Source: Phycisphaera sp.
Lineage (GTDB): Bacteria; Planctomycetota; Phycisphaerae; Phycisphaerales; Phycisphaeraceae
DNA length: 64,000 nucleotides
Assembly: GCA_028285385.1 (NCBI GenBank)
Contig: JANQPR010000133.1
Span: forward strand, 1-64,000
Direction of reading: 5' to 3'
Position 1 is the stretch's first letter. Each line of letters starts with the position of its first letter. A program made the translations under genes and the position numbers. Under the pieces are notes generated by a model. The model was not told the origin of the DNA. It did not search any database and saw only the letters and a program-made list of their open reading frames with translations. Positions 1 to 8,611 of this stretch are shown here, one piece after another.

Positions 1-234
1 ACGGCCGAAGACCCGGTCATCGCCGCGACCACGCAGACCCTCGCCGCCTCGGCCGAGTTGGCCCGGCACGGGTTCTACGTCGAGCCTTACGCCCGGACGC
101 AGCCGGACGGCCGCCGGGTGCCAGCCGTCCGGCTGCGTCCGGGCGTAAGGCTCGACGTAGAACCCGTGCCGGACCAACTCGGCCGAGTCGGCGAGGGTCT
201 GCGTGATCGCGGCGATGACCGGTTCTTCGGCCGT
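1..234. repeat. Near-perfect inverted repeat at window start
   Basis: Bases 1-111 are the reverse complement of bases 124-234, with a 12-base centre (112-123). Four mismatches are visible, at positions 12, 29, 47 and 62; in each the left arm carries C. All four change the encoded amino acid (E/D, I/T, D/A, V/A), while the inner 49 bases are identical. The right arm continues the minus-strand gene normally, so the left arm is the copy. A foldback of this kind at a sequence edge is typical of assembly or amplification chimeras; a natural hairpin is possible but less likely. Confidence 0.85.
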
Positions 235-1377
235 TTTGAGTCGCTGCTCGACCCACTGCCGGGCGAGATCGTCCGGTGTCGCCTTGGGATCGTCGGCGAG
301 CCGGCTCGCCGCGTAAACGTTGGCGTCGATCCACGACTCGTCGCCCACGAACGGCCCGCCCCAGCCGCCGCCGCGCACCCACGCCATCACACCGGCAACG
401 TTGATGCGGTCTGCCACGTTCGCCAACCCGACCGCCTGCCCATTGTTGCCTTGCGGGGCCTGCCGCATCTCTGGATAGCCGTCGCGCCAGAGTGCCGCTT
501 GCCCATTGGGGATCGCCCCCTTGCCCTCGAACTCGCGCTGGCATTGCAGCTCGTAGATCACCGGTCGATCGCCACACACCAACGACGCCTCGTTCCAGGC
601 CTGGTAACGCCAGAAGTCGGTCTGCGTGAACTTGAACGACAGCACGAGCCGGTCGTCGTTTGGGTCCCCTGGAAGCCGTGAGGCGACGCGTTCGGCGAGT
701 TGCGGGGTGTCGTGCATCCCGCCGGGCCGGACGTCCCACGCCCGGACGATCAGACGCTTGCCGTGCTCGTCGACCACCTTGCGGTAAGTTGCGTCGATGA
801 GTTGCGTGATACGGTCGACCGGATCGATCGCAGCGCAACGTGCACAGTGCGGTGTGTAGAGGTCGTTGCCCATCAGGTGGGGCAACCTCCGAGCGTCACA
901 GTCGCCAAAGCGCAGCACCACACCCGACGCGCTCGGCCAACGCTCGATCAACCCGTTCAACGCCTCGAGCCAGCGACGCCACGCGCGGTCGCTGCCGGGA
1001 CAGAGCGTCTGCGGCCGCCTCTTGCACGTCAGCCCGGACACGTCGCGTTGCACGACCGACGACGCCAAAACCAGCGCGTCGTAGCTCAGGTAGACCTCGA
1101 GCCCGGCGTCGACCGCGTCGTGAACCCGGGCGTCCAGCGTATCCACCGTCTGTTGCGCCCACCGGCGTACCTCGGCGTCCTCCAGGTCCTCCACCCGGGG
1201 CACGCCGGACAACGCCGTGGTCTCGTAGAACACCCGACCGGTAAAGCCCAGGTCGACCAGCTCTTGCGGGTTGTCGTAGCGGGACTCGAACTCCGGCTCG
1301 CCGGGGTTCCGCATCATCGTGGCGAGCTTCAGCACGTCGTGATCCTTGGCCGTGAAACGCAGGCGGCACGGGATCAT
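124..1377 (-). CDS. Putative alpha-glucuronidase-like carbohydrate-active protein (3' end missing)
   Basis: About 418 residues are visible from the ATG at 1377, 32 bases after the stop of the upstream metallopeptidase gene; the C-terminus is lost where the window folds back at 124. The frame has codon use like the neighbouring real genes. It shows a CxxC pair (HCARC) near residue 180, a DVRPGGMHD segment, and a QCQREFEGKGAIPN segment followed by a Trp/Gly-rich stretch (MAWVRGGGWGGPF). I associate this arrangement with GH67-like alpha-glucuronidase proteins found beside uronic-acid polysaccharide genes, but that is recollection, not a search result. No signal peptide is seen, so it would act in the cytoplasm. 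Function is tentative; that the frame is coding is fairly certain. Confidence 0.6.
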
Positions 1378-1409
1378 AACCCAGCCAGACGGCCAAGCGA
1401 CACATCGCG

Positions 1410-1820
1410 TCAGCCGTAGCCGAGCTCGTCCAGGTCTTCCTCGTCCAACCCGAAGTGGTGCCCTAACTCGTGCAGCAGCGTGATCCGCACCTGCCGCGAA
1501 AGCTCTGCCCGGCTGCCCCGTTCCCGAGACCGCCACGACCACCCCGCCAGCCGCATGATCGGCCCGCGAAACAGCCGGATGTCGTCCGGCACCGCCCCGC
1601 CGTCTTCGACGCTCCGCTCGGTCAGCGGCACGCCCGAGTGTAGCCCGCACAGGTCATCGTCCTCGGGGTCCAATCCCGCATCGATCAGCAGTTCCGCGTC
1701 GGCCTCGTCTTCGACGATCACCGGCACCTCTTCCAGCCACGCCGCAACGTGCGCCGGCAGCGACGCCACATGCCGCTCCAGCAGCCCATCAAACACCTCA
1801 CGCTCGCGGTCGTTCACCAT
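1410..1820 (-). CDS. Small zincin-like metallopeptidase family protein
   Basis: A 136-residue protein ending in a clear HELGHHFGLDEEDL zinc motif near residues 117-130. Length, the acidic middle part and the C-terminal HExxH fit the predicted Zn-dependent protease family with the MMP-like domain (COG3824/PF06262). In this family the two histidines and a downstream acidic residue bind zinc; substrates are generally unknown. It lies 32 bases upstream of the glucuronidase-like gene on the same strand and is divergent from rlmN. No signal peptide or membrane segment is seen. Confidence 0.85.
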   Translation of the reverse strand: MVNDREREVFDGLLERHVASLPAHVAAWLEEVPVIVEDEADAELLIDAGLDPEDDDLCGLHSGVPLTERSVEDGGAVPDDIRLFRGPIMRLAGWSWRSRERGSRAELSRQVRITLLHELGHHFGLDEEDLDELGYG

Positions 1821-1890
1821 GGCTGTCTGCCTGCCGGTTCTAACCGGCTGCGATCGTATTCGGCCAAGGACGATCTACACTGCCCGTCGC

Positions 1891-3063
1891 ATGCAGCGTA
1901 GCGACCGCCCTCACTTCTTCGACCTGACGCCGGACACGCTGCGGGAACACCTCGCTGGGCTTGGCATGCCGGCGTTCCGGACGACGCAGGTGCTCGACTG
2001 GGTCTACCGCAAGGGCGTAGCTGACCCGGCCGGCATGACGAACCTCTCTGCCCGCGACCAGGACGCCCTGGCCGAGCACGTCATGTTCCTCCGCGGGGAA
2101 ATCGTCCAACACCAACGAGCAACAGACGGCACGCAGAAGCTGCTCGTGGACTGGAGTCTGGGTGAGGACCGAGCGCCAAAGGGCGTGGGCCGAGTGGTAG
2201 GACCAGATGGTACCGCCGCCATGCGTCTCAATGTTCTGACTCAGCCCTACATCATCGACCCGAATCCTTCGCTCCAGACCGAATGCGTCATGATCCCGAC
2301 GCTCCGGCGTCGCACCGCGTGCATCAGCTCGCAGGTCGGCTGCCCGGTCGGATGTCGGTTCTGCGCCTCGGGCCTTGGCGGGCTCGACGGAAATCTTTCT
2401 CCCGGCCAGATCGCCCAGCAGGTCTGGCAGCTGTCACAGATGCTGCGTGAACAAGGCGACGAGATCGGCCGGATCACCAACGTCGTGTTCATGGGTATGG
2501 GCGAGCCACTGGCGAACCTGTCCGCCGTCATCCCAGCGCTTCGAGTTCTGACCGCCGAGTGGGGCGTGAACCTCTCGGCCCGCAAGATCACGGTCTCCAC
2601 GGTCGGCGTGGTGCCCGGCATCCGCAAGCTCGCCCAACTCGACCTGCCGATCACGCTCGCGATATCGCTGCACGCGCCCAACGACACGATCCGCCGAGAG
2701 ATCATCCCTTGGGCGAAGTTCGTGACGGTCGAAGAACTCATCGACGCCGGTCAGGACTACTTCCGGCAGACCGGCCGGGAAGTCACCCTGGAGTACATCC
2801 TGCTCGGCGGGGTCAACGACCAGCCCGAGCACGCCCGGGAGTTGGCGGCCGTCGCCCGCAAGCTGCGCGGCAACGTCAACCTCATCCGCTACAACGAGGT
2901 CAAGGGCTTGCCCTACCAACGCCCCGCGTCTGGGGACGTGCACGCGTTTCAGGAGACGCTGAAACGGGCCGGCATCAACACGCACATCCGCGCCAGCCGC
3001 GGCCGGGACATCGCCGCGGCGTGCGGCCAACTCCGCCACGAGGCCGCCAGAACCGGCGGGTAG
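1891..3063 (+). CDS. rlmN: Dual-specificity 23S rRNA/tRNA adenine-C2 methyltransferase RlmN
   Basis: A 390-residue radical-SAM enzyme. The cluster motif C-x3-C-x2-C is visible (CPVGCRFC, Cys151, Cys155, Cys158), as are the family motifs VFMGMGEP and SLHAPND and a C-terminal AAACGQL segment holding the expected catalytic cysteine. RlmN methylates A2503 of 23S rRNA and A37 of some tRNAs. The open frame extends far upstream, but the ATG at 1891 gives the normal family N-terminus; the upstream part overlaps the divergent metallopeptidase gene and is low-complexity. It is the last chromosomal-type gene before tRNA-Arg. Confidence 0.95.
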   Translation: MQRSDRPHFFDLTPDTLREHLAGLGMPAFRTTQVLDWVYRKGVADPAGMTNLSARDQDALAEHVMFLRGEIVQHQRATDGTQKLLVDWSLGEDRAPKGVGRVVGPDGTAAMRLNVLTQPYIIDPNPSLQTECVMIPTLRRRTACISSQVGCPVGCRFCASGLGGLDGNLSPGQIAQQVWQLSQMLREQGDEIGRITNVVFMGMGEPLANLSAVIPALRVLTAEWGVNLSARKITVSTVGVVPGIRKLAQLDLPITLAISLHAPNDTIRREIIPWAKFVTVEELIDAGQDYFRQTGREVTLEYILLGGVNDQPEHARELAAVARKLRGNVNLIRYNEVKGLPYQRPASGDVHAFQETLKRAGINTHIRASRGRDIAAACGQLRHEAARTGG

Positions 3064-3099
3064 CCGGCTCCCGGTTGCGATATACTCGGCGTTTCGCAA

Positions 3100-3173
3100 G
3101 ATCGCGTAGCTCAGCTGGATAGAGCGGCTGCCTCCGGAGCAGCAGGTCGCAGGTTCGAATCCTGCCGCGATCG
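3100..3173 (+). tRNA. tRNA-Arg (anticodon CCG)
   Basis: A complete 74-base cloverleaf. The 7-bp acceptor stem pairs GATCGCG with CGCGATC, the anticodon stem is GCTGC/GCAGC with loop CTCCGGA (anticodon CCG), and the T arm is GCAGG-TTCGAAT-CCTGC. The discriminator base is G; CCA is not encoded. A TATACT hexamer at 3081-3086 could be its -10 box. The 3' half (3127-3173) plus four following bases recur at 50942-50992, suggesting this gene is an integration site. Confidence 0.95.
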
Positions 3174-3256
3174 TTGGTGAATGGTGTGGAAATGTGTTGA
3201 ATCTCAAGCACTTGCGGCACGCACGCCCGATCCTCCGTGTTGGTTTGTGTTGGGTT

Positions 3257-3554
3257 CTATTGAACGATTTCCCCCGATATTGACACCACAATGCCACCAC
3301 CCGCGTCGTCTAACGCCGGCAGCTTTGACGCCGAACCGGCCAAGTCCATCAGGCGCGCGTCGTTGTAGAGGGCCAGCATCAGCCGGGTGCCCTTGAACGG
3401 GTTGTACCGCGTCAGGTCCCAGTTCGAGAACACCATTACCAGCGAGAACGGCGCCGGAAACACCTTGATTTCCGCCACGCCCAGGATGTCCGGCGACAGA
3501 AGGCCAGGCCGTCAGCAGGGCACGGCGGCGGTCGCGGGCGGCGCGTCGACTCAC
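3257..3554 (-). pseudogene. Truncated, frameshifted sugar ABC transporter permease
   Basis: The GTG at 3554 overlaps the stop of the solute-binding gene (GTGA). It encodes a typical permease start, MSRRAARDRRRALLTAWPS. Near 3500 the frame must shift by one base to continue as LSPDILGV..., then FSLVMVFSNWDLTRYNPFKG, which resembles the first transmembrane segment and loop of MalF/UgpA-type permeases. After about 60 further residues, unlike any permease, the frame stops at 3257, only 84 bases from tRNA-Arg. The remaining five or so membrane segments and the second permease are absent. Most likely the operon was cut at the island edge. Reading the fragment as permease rests on the start, position and coupling. 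Confidence 0.6.
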
Positions 3555-5095
3555 GGCAAAGACACCGCCGCGGCGCCGCCCTCGACGGCTGCGCCGGGAG
3601 TCGCTGCAGCCCCCGATAGCCGGCCGGTCCGCCGGTAGTAGGCCAGGTGGAACGGGTTCTTGATCAAACCCGCGGGGATTGACCGACCCGCGGCCTTGAG
3701 CGCATCAATCTCATGTTGAATCGCGACGTCAGCGGCGTACGCCTCGGCCAACTCAGGTTTACGACTGAGCTCGGACGCGATCTTTTCGTCGATGCGTATG
3801 ACGGTCAGCCGGGCCGCCTCCGCCGCCGTGAGTTTGCCGTTCATGAACAGTTCTTCGTAGTATCGTCGCTCCCGGTTGACCACGGTCGGCAGCACGTATG
3901 GACTCGTTACGAATCCGACCGCGATCGTCTCCGCGGCCTCGACGAACGCGCCGTGGGCCTGCCACTCGTTGGGGTAGTCGGGCGGACGCAGAAATGCCTC
4001 GGTGCGGGTAAATCGCGGGTTGGGGGGCAGCGCGTCGGCATCGGCCACGATCAAGCTGTTGTAATCATCGCTGGCGAGGTAGGCGAGAAAGAGTTTTGCC
4101 AACTCGGGGTGTCGGCTACCTGCGTAGACCACCACCCCGCGCGCCTGGATCGTCGTACAACGAAACCCGTCGTGAGGAAACTCAACCACCTTCAAGCCTC
4201 CGAGCTGCCCGAAGTGACGAAACTGAATCAACAGCCATCGCCCCCCCTCGACCATGACGTAGTTCCCGTTCGCAAAGAGTTGAGGGTTGGCCCCGCCGAA
4301 CCCCTGCTGACTCACAAAGGCAGCCCGGTCATCTGGCGTCGGCATGATGTTGATGTCATACACCCAGCGCTTCTTGGTTTCGAGCGTTTTGATGTACTTT
4401 GGGTCGTTCAGAACGCAAGCCGTGAGCGTCTCATTGAACACGGACAGGCCGGTCGTACGGTACAGCCTCTCGGCGGGGATGTCGGACGCGAGGAACCGGC
4501 GTTCGTTGGGTTGAGTGCCGGGCGGGTTGGCGGCGTCGCGGAAGGCCAGGCCAAGGGCTTCGAACTCCTCCCAAGTCCACGGTGACACGGGCGGCTCGAA
4601 ACCGAAACGCCGCAGCGCGTCGACGTTGACCCACATCATCGCGGCATCGACATTGGCCGGGTAGCGGACTTGTCGGCCGTCGATGGTGATCGAAGGCTCA
4701 ATGGCAGGGTAGGTCTGACTGGGATCGAACCCCATCGCCTTCGCGTCCTCGGTCAGGTCAACCAAGACATCCATGGCATCGAACAACCGGATCGATGCGT
4801 CGTAGGTGTCCATCAGGTCCGCTGCGACACCGGACACGCTCTGGATCAGCTGCTTGGTCCGGCCCATGTTGGCAACGTCGAGGCGAAGCTCGACGATCGG
4901 ATCGCCACTATCGTCAACGTGGCCGTTCTTTATCAGCCAAGCGTGGAATGTCTCGACCTGGAGTTCCCGCGCAGGGTTCTTCTCGGTGACCCAGTAGATC
5001 ACTGGCCGATCTGTTTGCACATCTGGGAAAGACCACCTGATCCCGACACTCGCCAGAACCAACACCAACAATAGAGTGCAAAAGAGGAGCTTCAT
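3551..5095 (-). CDS. Extracellular sugar-binding protein of an ABC transporter
   Basis: A 514-residue protein with an N-terminal hydrophobic segment (MKLLFCTLLLVLVLASVG), then a layout typical of large family-1 carbohydrate-binding proteins: YWVTEKNPARE near the start, NVDAAMMWVNVDALRRFGFEPP and PWTWEEFEALG in the middle, and GNYVMVEGGRW later. It would bind an oligosaccharide outside the cytoplasmic membrane for import. The ATG at 5095 is chosen because it starts the signal; an in-frame start at 5194 would add 33 residues ahead of it. The gene overlaps the broken permease by four bases (GTGA), so it was once the first gene of a transporter set. No intact permease or ATPase is in the window, so it may now work with a distant transporter or be left over. 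Confidence 0.85.
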   Translation of the reverse strand: MKLLFCTLLLVLVLASVGIRWSFPDVQTDRPVIYWVTEKNPARELQVETFHAWLIKNGHVDDSGDPIVELRLDVANMGRTKQLIQSVSGVAADLMDTYDASIRLFDAMDVLVDLTEDAKAMGFDPSQTYPAIEPSITIDGRQVRYPANVDAAMMWVNVDALRRFGFEPPVSPWTWEEFEALGLAFRDAANPPGTQPNERRFLASDIPAERLYRTTGLSVFNETLTACVLNDPKYIKTLETKKRWVYDINIMPTPDDRAAFVSQQGFGGANPQLFANGNYVMVEGGRWLLIQFRHFGQLGGLKVVEFPHDGFRCTTIQARGVVVYAGSRHPELAKLFLAYLASDDYNSLIVADADALPPNPRFTRTEAFLRPPDYPNEWQAHGAFVEAAETIAVGFVTSPYVLPTVVNRERRYYEELFMNGKLTAAEAARLTVIRIDEKIASELSRKPELAEAYAADVAIQHEIDALKAAGRSIPAGLIKNPFHLAYYRRTGRLSGAAATPGAAVEGGAAAVSLP

Positions 5096-5180
5096 GCTTG
5101 CTGAGTTCCAAAGACGAAACGCACTGCCAACCCAGGGAATGACACAAAAAGGTCGATCGACTAGCCAACAGTTGAATGCC

Positions 5181-5555
5181 TCAACCCTTCGCATGTGGCA
5201 CGACTTTGATCCACGATTCGCCTTCCCGGCAACTCGAGAAGCACGCCGTTACTGCGTCGAACACGTTTGCCGTGGTCCGTTTGGCCTGCATCGCGTTGTA
5301 CGTTTTGGCGGCAAACAGTTCGTGCGGAAAGAACTGCACGCCAGCCCGTTTGGTCAGATCCAGCGTTAGGGCGTAAGCGAGCCTCAAAACCAGCGTTTTT
5401 CTCGCGCAGGCGTACGCGATTTGCGCCAACGGCGAATCACACCGCATCGGCTGGAGACCTTTGCCCACAGCCACCAATGTGATCTCAAAAGAGCCATCCA
5501 TTCGCAGGTGAGCGGAGAGCCGGCCGGCTTGACTCGTTGAGGTGACTCGCTTCAC
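5181..5555 (-). CDS. Small protein with SpoVS-like N-terminal half
   Basis: A 124-residue protein. The GTG at 5555 overlaps the sulfatase stop (GTGA), implying translational coupling. Residues 1-50, with the pattern RVTSTSQAGRLSAHLRMDG then LVAVGKGLQ and AQIAYACAR, resemble the stage V sporulation protein S fold (K-V-S-a-x-S...AGALA...AIGAGA...AVKAVAIAR), an Alba-related nucleic-acid-binding type. The second half (AKTYNAMQAKRTTANVFDAV) is unfamiliar. SpoVS-like proteins occur in non-sporulating bacteria as possible regulators. Its place between sulfatase and transporter genes would suit an operon-specific RNA- or DNA-binding protein, but that is inference. Confidence 0.45.
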   Translation of the reverse strand: MKRVTSTSQAGRLSAHLRMDGSFEITLVAVGKGLQPMRCDSPLAQIAYACARKTLVLRLAYALTLDLTKRAGVQFFPHELFAAKTYNAMQAKRTTANVFDAVTACFSSCREGESWIKVVPHAKG

Positions 5556-6979
5556 GGCAACACGCTTGGCGGTGTACACCCAAACGCGTGGAGTGCACCA
5601 TCGCGCACGAAACGCTCGGATCGCCCGCTCAACAACTCAACAAGTCGATTACGCCAAATCGCATGATCACGGCCGCTTCCTGCCAAGCCGATCAGGTCCG
5701 TTCTCTCGTTTGGGTCGGCTTCGAGATCGAACAACTGTTCATCACCCGTGTCGGATCGCCAAACATACTTCTGACGACCATCGGTCAGATAGTGCATCGC
5801 CGAGTCGGGCCGGGTCGAGTCGCCACCACGATGCTGGGCGCATTCCCCATGCAACCAGGCGCGCCACGCCCCACCGTCACCCCGCAGCAGTGGCAATACG
5901 CTGCGACCCTCAACCGACTCTGGCGCATCGACACCCGCCACGTCCAGAATCGTGGGCATAACATCCATCAACTCGACGGGTTGGTCACAGACTTGCCCGG
6001 GCCGGATGCCAAACGATCTTGGCAACCGGATCAAGAACGGTATACGTGCAGACGCCTCATACGGCAGACCCTTCTGAAAGTATTGGTGATCACCAAGCAT
6101 CTCGCCATGATCAGAAACGAACAGTACAACGGTCTGGCGATCCCCCTTGATCCGGTCAAGGATCCTTCCGATTTGGTCGTCGAGGTGGGTAATGCTCCCG
6201 AAGTAACCGGCCCTAAGGGTCCGCATCTCATTCGCCGGAAGTGCGCAACGCATCGAGCGCACCGGTTGCCCCAAAGCCGGGCATTCAGTGAAACGCGCCC
6301 AGTCCCCAACCACCGGCTCAGGTAGTTCCTGGTTTAGGTAGTGATCGAAGTAGAACGCGGGCGGGGTGCAGGGCGTGTGGGGGTGGAAAAAACTGATCTT
6401 TAAAAAGTACGGAGCAGTCGGGTCGCGACAATCCAGAAACTCCAACGCGCGGTCCGTGCACCAGTTCGTGAAGTGCAAACGGTCAGCGAGGTGCCAAGGA
6501 CGGGCGACCCAACTGTTCAGCGTTGCGCCGTGGGCCCGAGCGGCGTAGGGGATGTCGCCCGCCTGCCGGATTAGGAACGAGCCGTAATCACCGATGTCTT
6601 CCCCCTCATAGGGGCCGTCAGACCAGTCCATGCTTTCAAAACCGTATCGCTTTCGCTTCGGCCACAGGTGCAGTTTGCCGCATAGGTGCGTCTGGTATCC
6701 GGCATCGCGGAGCAGCCCTGGCAGCGTCGGCAGATCGAGGGGGCGGTCGACATTGCCAACAACGCCGTGCGTTTTTGCGCTGACGCCAGTCATCAGCGTG
6801 CGACGTGCCGGGATGCATAACGGGCAAGCTGAATAGGCCCGTCGAAATCGGGCCCCAGTACCGGCAATCTCGTCGAGGTGAGGCGTCTGCAACACCGGGT
6901 GCCCCTCGATGCCGAGGCAATCCGCCCGGTGCTGGTCGGTCATGATCAACAGGATGTTGGGGGGTGTTTCGAGCGTCAC
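5552..6979 (-). CDS. Sulfatase (S1 type, formylglycine-dependent)
   Basis: A 475-residue type I sulfatase. The sulfatase motif is C-I-P-A-R with Cys55 to be converted to formylglycine. PPNILLIMTDQHR carries the first metal ligands and SDHGEMLGDH the second set; CGKLHLWP is the usual Lys-containing block. The GTG at 6979 places about six residues before PPNILL, as in related enzymes; upstream ATGs would run into the preceding sulfatase gene. With this start no signal peptide is present, suggesting cytoplasmic action on imported sulfated oligosaccharides. It follows another sulfatase by 163 bases and is coupled to the SpoVS-like gene. Substrate cannot be read from the sequence. Confidence 0.92.
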   Translation of the reverse strand: MTLETPPNILLIMTDQHRADCLGIEGHPVLQTPHLDEIAGTGARFRRAYSACPLCIPARRTLMTGVSAKTHGVVGNVDRPLDLPTLPGLLRDAGYQTHLCGKLHLWPKRKRYGFESMDWSDGPYEGEDIGDYGSFLIRQAGDIPYAARAHGATLNSWVARPWHLADRLHFTNWCTDRALEFLDCRDPTAPYFLKISFFHPHTPCTPPAFYFDHYLNQELPEPVVGDWARFTECPALGQPVRSMRCALPANEMRTLRAGYFGSITHLDDQIGRILDRIKGDRQTVVLFVSDHGEMLGDHQYFQKGLPYEASARIPFLIRLPRSFGIRPGQVCDQPVELMDVMPTILDVAGVDAPESVEGRSVLPLLRGDGGAWRAWLHGECAQHRGGDSTRPDSAMHYLTDGRQKYVWRSDTGDEQLFDLEADPNERTDLIGLAGSGRDHAIWRNRLVELLSGRSERFVRDGALHAFGCTPPSVLP

Positions 6980-7142
6980 GTTCAACCCGTCGCTTCGATT
7001 CAACGACGCAAATGCGTGGATTTGTACCGGCCGTGGGCGGGCGCGGCGGAACATCCGAGCAACGGGCCAACCATTCGACTCGCGCCGTGAGAGTTGTAAA
7101 TCAAAACGTCGAGCCGTTTCTGCACGATCAACTCCTGATTGC

Positions 7143-8519
7143 CTATTGCAACACCTCTTCGTCACGCACCCGGTACGGCCCGGCGGGCCGGGTCTCGGGG
7201 AAGGCACTGATCGTCGGCAAGGCCTCGCCTGCGGCGGCCATACGATCGAGCAACGTAGCGCGTAGTCGATCGCACACGGTCTGGTGCGACACTCGGCCGA
7301 TCAAGTTCTCCAACTCGTAAGGGTCGTACTCCAGGTCATAGAGTTCGGCCTCGACATAACGGTCACTACCGGGGTCGTGCCACGCGTTCGCCTGGGGGGC
7401 TTCGACGGCGTACTTCCAGCGACGCGTGCGTACCGCGCGACCGACCATGCTACCGCTGACCTGTACGAACACATCGTCGGGCCATTCCACGTCTGGGTCA
7501 CGTAACAAAGGCTGGATCGATCGCCCCTGCATCGACGCAGGCACGGTCAAGCCTGCGGCATCGAGCAGCGTCGGGGGCAGATCGACCAGGCTCACCAAAC
7601 GCCGCACTTCCTGCCCGCGGTCAAACCCCGGCCCAGCGATCATGCCGGGCACCCGGATCGAGGCGTCGTGGCAGGTCCGCTTGAACTCACCGCGCTGAGT
7701 ACGGAAGTGGCATCCATGGTCCGATGTGAACATGACAACGGTGTTCTCGGTGAGCCCGTAGCTGCGCAATGCATCAAGCATGCGGCCGAAGGCCTCGTCG
7801 ACCCGACGCACCATTCCACAGTAACCCGCCAAGTCTTTGTGAGCACTGCCACCGACGAAGCCGTTCTCCACCCCGATACGGGCGGCGACGTCGGGCGGCA
7901 TCCACCGGCCTTGGTAGCGTTCGGCGTAACCTTCAGGTGCGCGGAAGGCGTTGACTCGGTTCTGTTGGTGCGGCGCAACAAACGAAACCCACAAAAAAAA
8001 GGGCCGGCTGCGCGCCTCGCCAACGAACCGGATCGCCTCGTCGGCCACGGCATCGGTTCGGTAACCCGGCCGGAAGACAAGTTGATCGTTCGTGTCATAG
8101 AAACGCGTGTCCCAGAGGCCTCGGCTTTCGCGGGCGGCGGCGTCCAAACACATCCAGTGCTCGTACCCGCCTCGGAGTTCTGGCGGTTCCGGCTCGCTGA
8201 AACGGCCCAGGTGCCACTTGCCCACCATGCCCGTGCGGTACCCCGCCGCAGCGAAACTCTTGGCGAGAGTCGCGGCGTCTGTCGGCAATACACAGCGGTT
8301 CTGATGACAACTCACCGCTGTCGCGTACCGCCCTGTTTGCAAGCATGCGCGGGCCGGGCCACACAACGGCTGCGGGGTAAAGCAGTGCTTCAGGTGCACC
8401 CCCCGCCGCGCCACACGGTCGAAGTTCGGCGTCAGGTCCAGCGGGTTGCCGTTGAGGCCGACCGTGTCCCACCGCTGCTGGTCGGTCAGAACCACCAGGA
8501 TGTTCGGCGGGCTGGGCAT
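7143..8519 (-). CDS. Sulfatase (S1 type)
   Basis: A 458-residue sulfatase starting PPNILVVLTDQQRWD, with active-site motif C-G-P-A-R (Cys53), GMVGKWHLGR, and the second metal block TSDHGCHFRTQ followed by the usual RVPGMIAGPG. The start at 8519 is preferred because it sits five residues before the conserved PNIL; the frame extends 18 residues upstream without a better site. No export signal is seen. It is only distantly similar to the sulfatase just downstream (different motif and metal-block sequences), so the two probably remove different sulfate groups. It lies 92 bases after the beta-propeller gene. Confidence 0.92.
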   Translation of the reverse strand: MPSPPNILVVLTDQQRWDTVGLNGNPLDLTPNFDRVARRGVHLKHCFTPQPLCGPARACLQTGRYATAVSCHQNRCVLPTDAATLAKSFAAAGYRTGMVGKWHLGRFSEPEPPELRGGYEHWMCLDAAARESRGLWDTRFYDTNDQLVFRPGYRTDAVADEAIRFVGEARSRPFFLWVSFVAPHQQNRVNAFRAPEGYAERYQGRWMPPDVAARIGVENGFVGGSAHKDLAGYCGMVRRVDEAFGRMLDALRSYGLTENTVVMFTSDHGCHFRTQRGEFKRTCHDASIRVPGMIAGPGFDRGQEVRRLVSLVDLPPTLLDAAGLTVPASMQGRSIQPLLRDPDVEWPDDVFVQVSGSMVGRAVRTRRWKYAVEAPQANAWHDPGSDRYVEAELYDLEYDPYELENLIGRVSHQTVCDRLRATLLDRMAAAGEALPTISAFPETRPAGPYRVRDEEVLQ

Positions 8520-8611
8520 CGAGCAATCGAAACGACTTGAAAAACGGTCTGTACTCCGACCAGGCGCGTCCATGCGTTGACGTCATGTGAGCCCGCCGAA
8601 GAACGGGTGCA

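Noticed and set aside
17-838. Arg-rich minus-strand frame of 273 codons
   Set aside because: Out of frame with the real minus-strand gene at 124-1377 and composed of Arg/Gly/Ala repeats typical of shifted GC-rich coding DNA.
700-1419. Plus-strand frame of 239 codons
   Set aside because: Lies antisense to the glucuronidase-like gene, with no motif or ribosome-binding site.
2975-3220. Minus-strand frame through the tRNA encoding a GRIRTCDLLLRR-like peptide
   Set aside because: This is the well-known spurious protein produced by reading a tRNA gene on its opposite strand.
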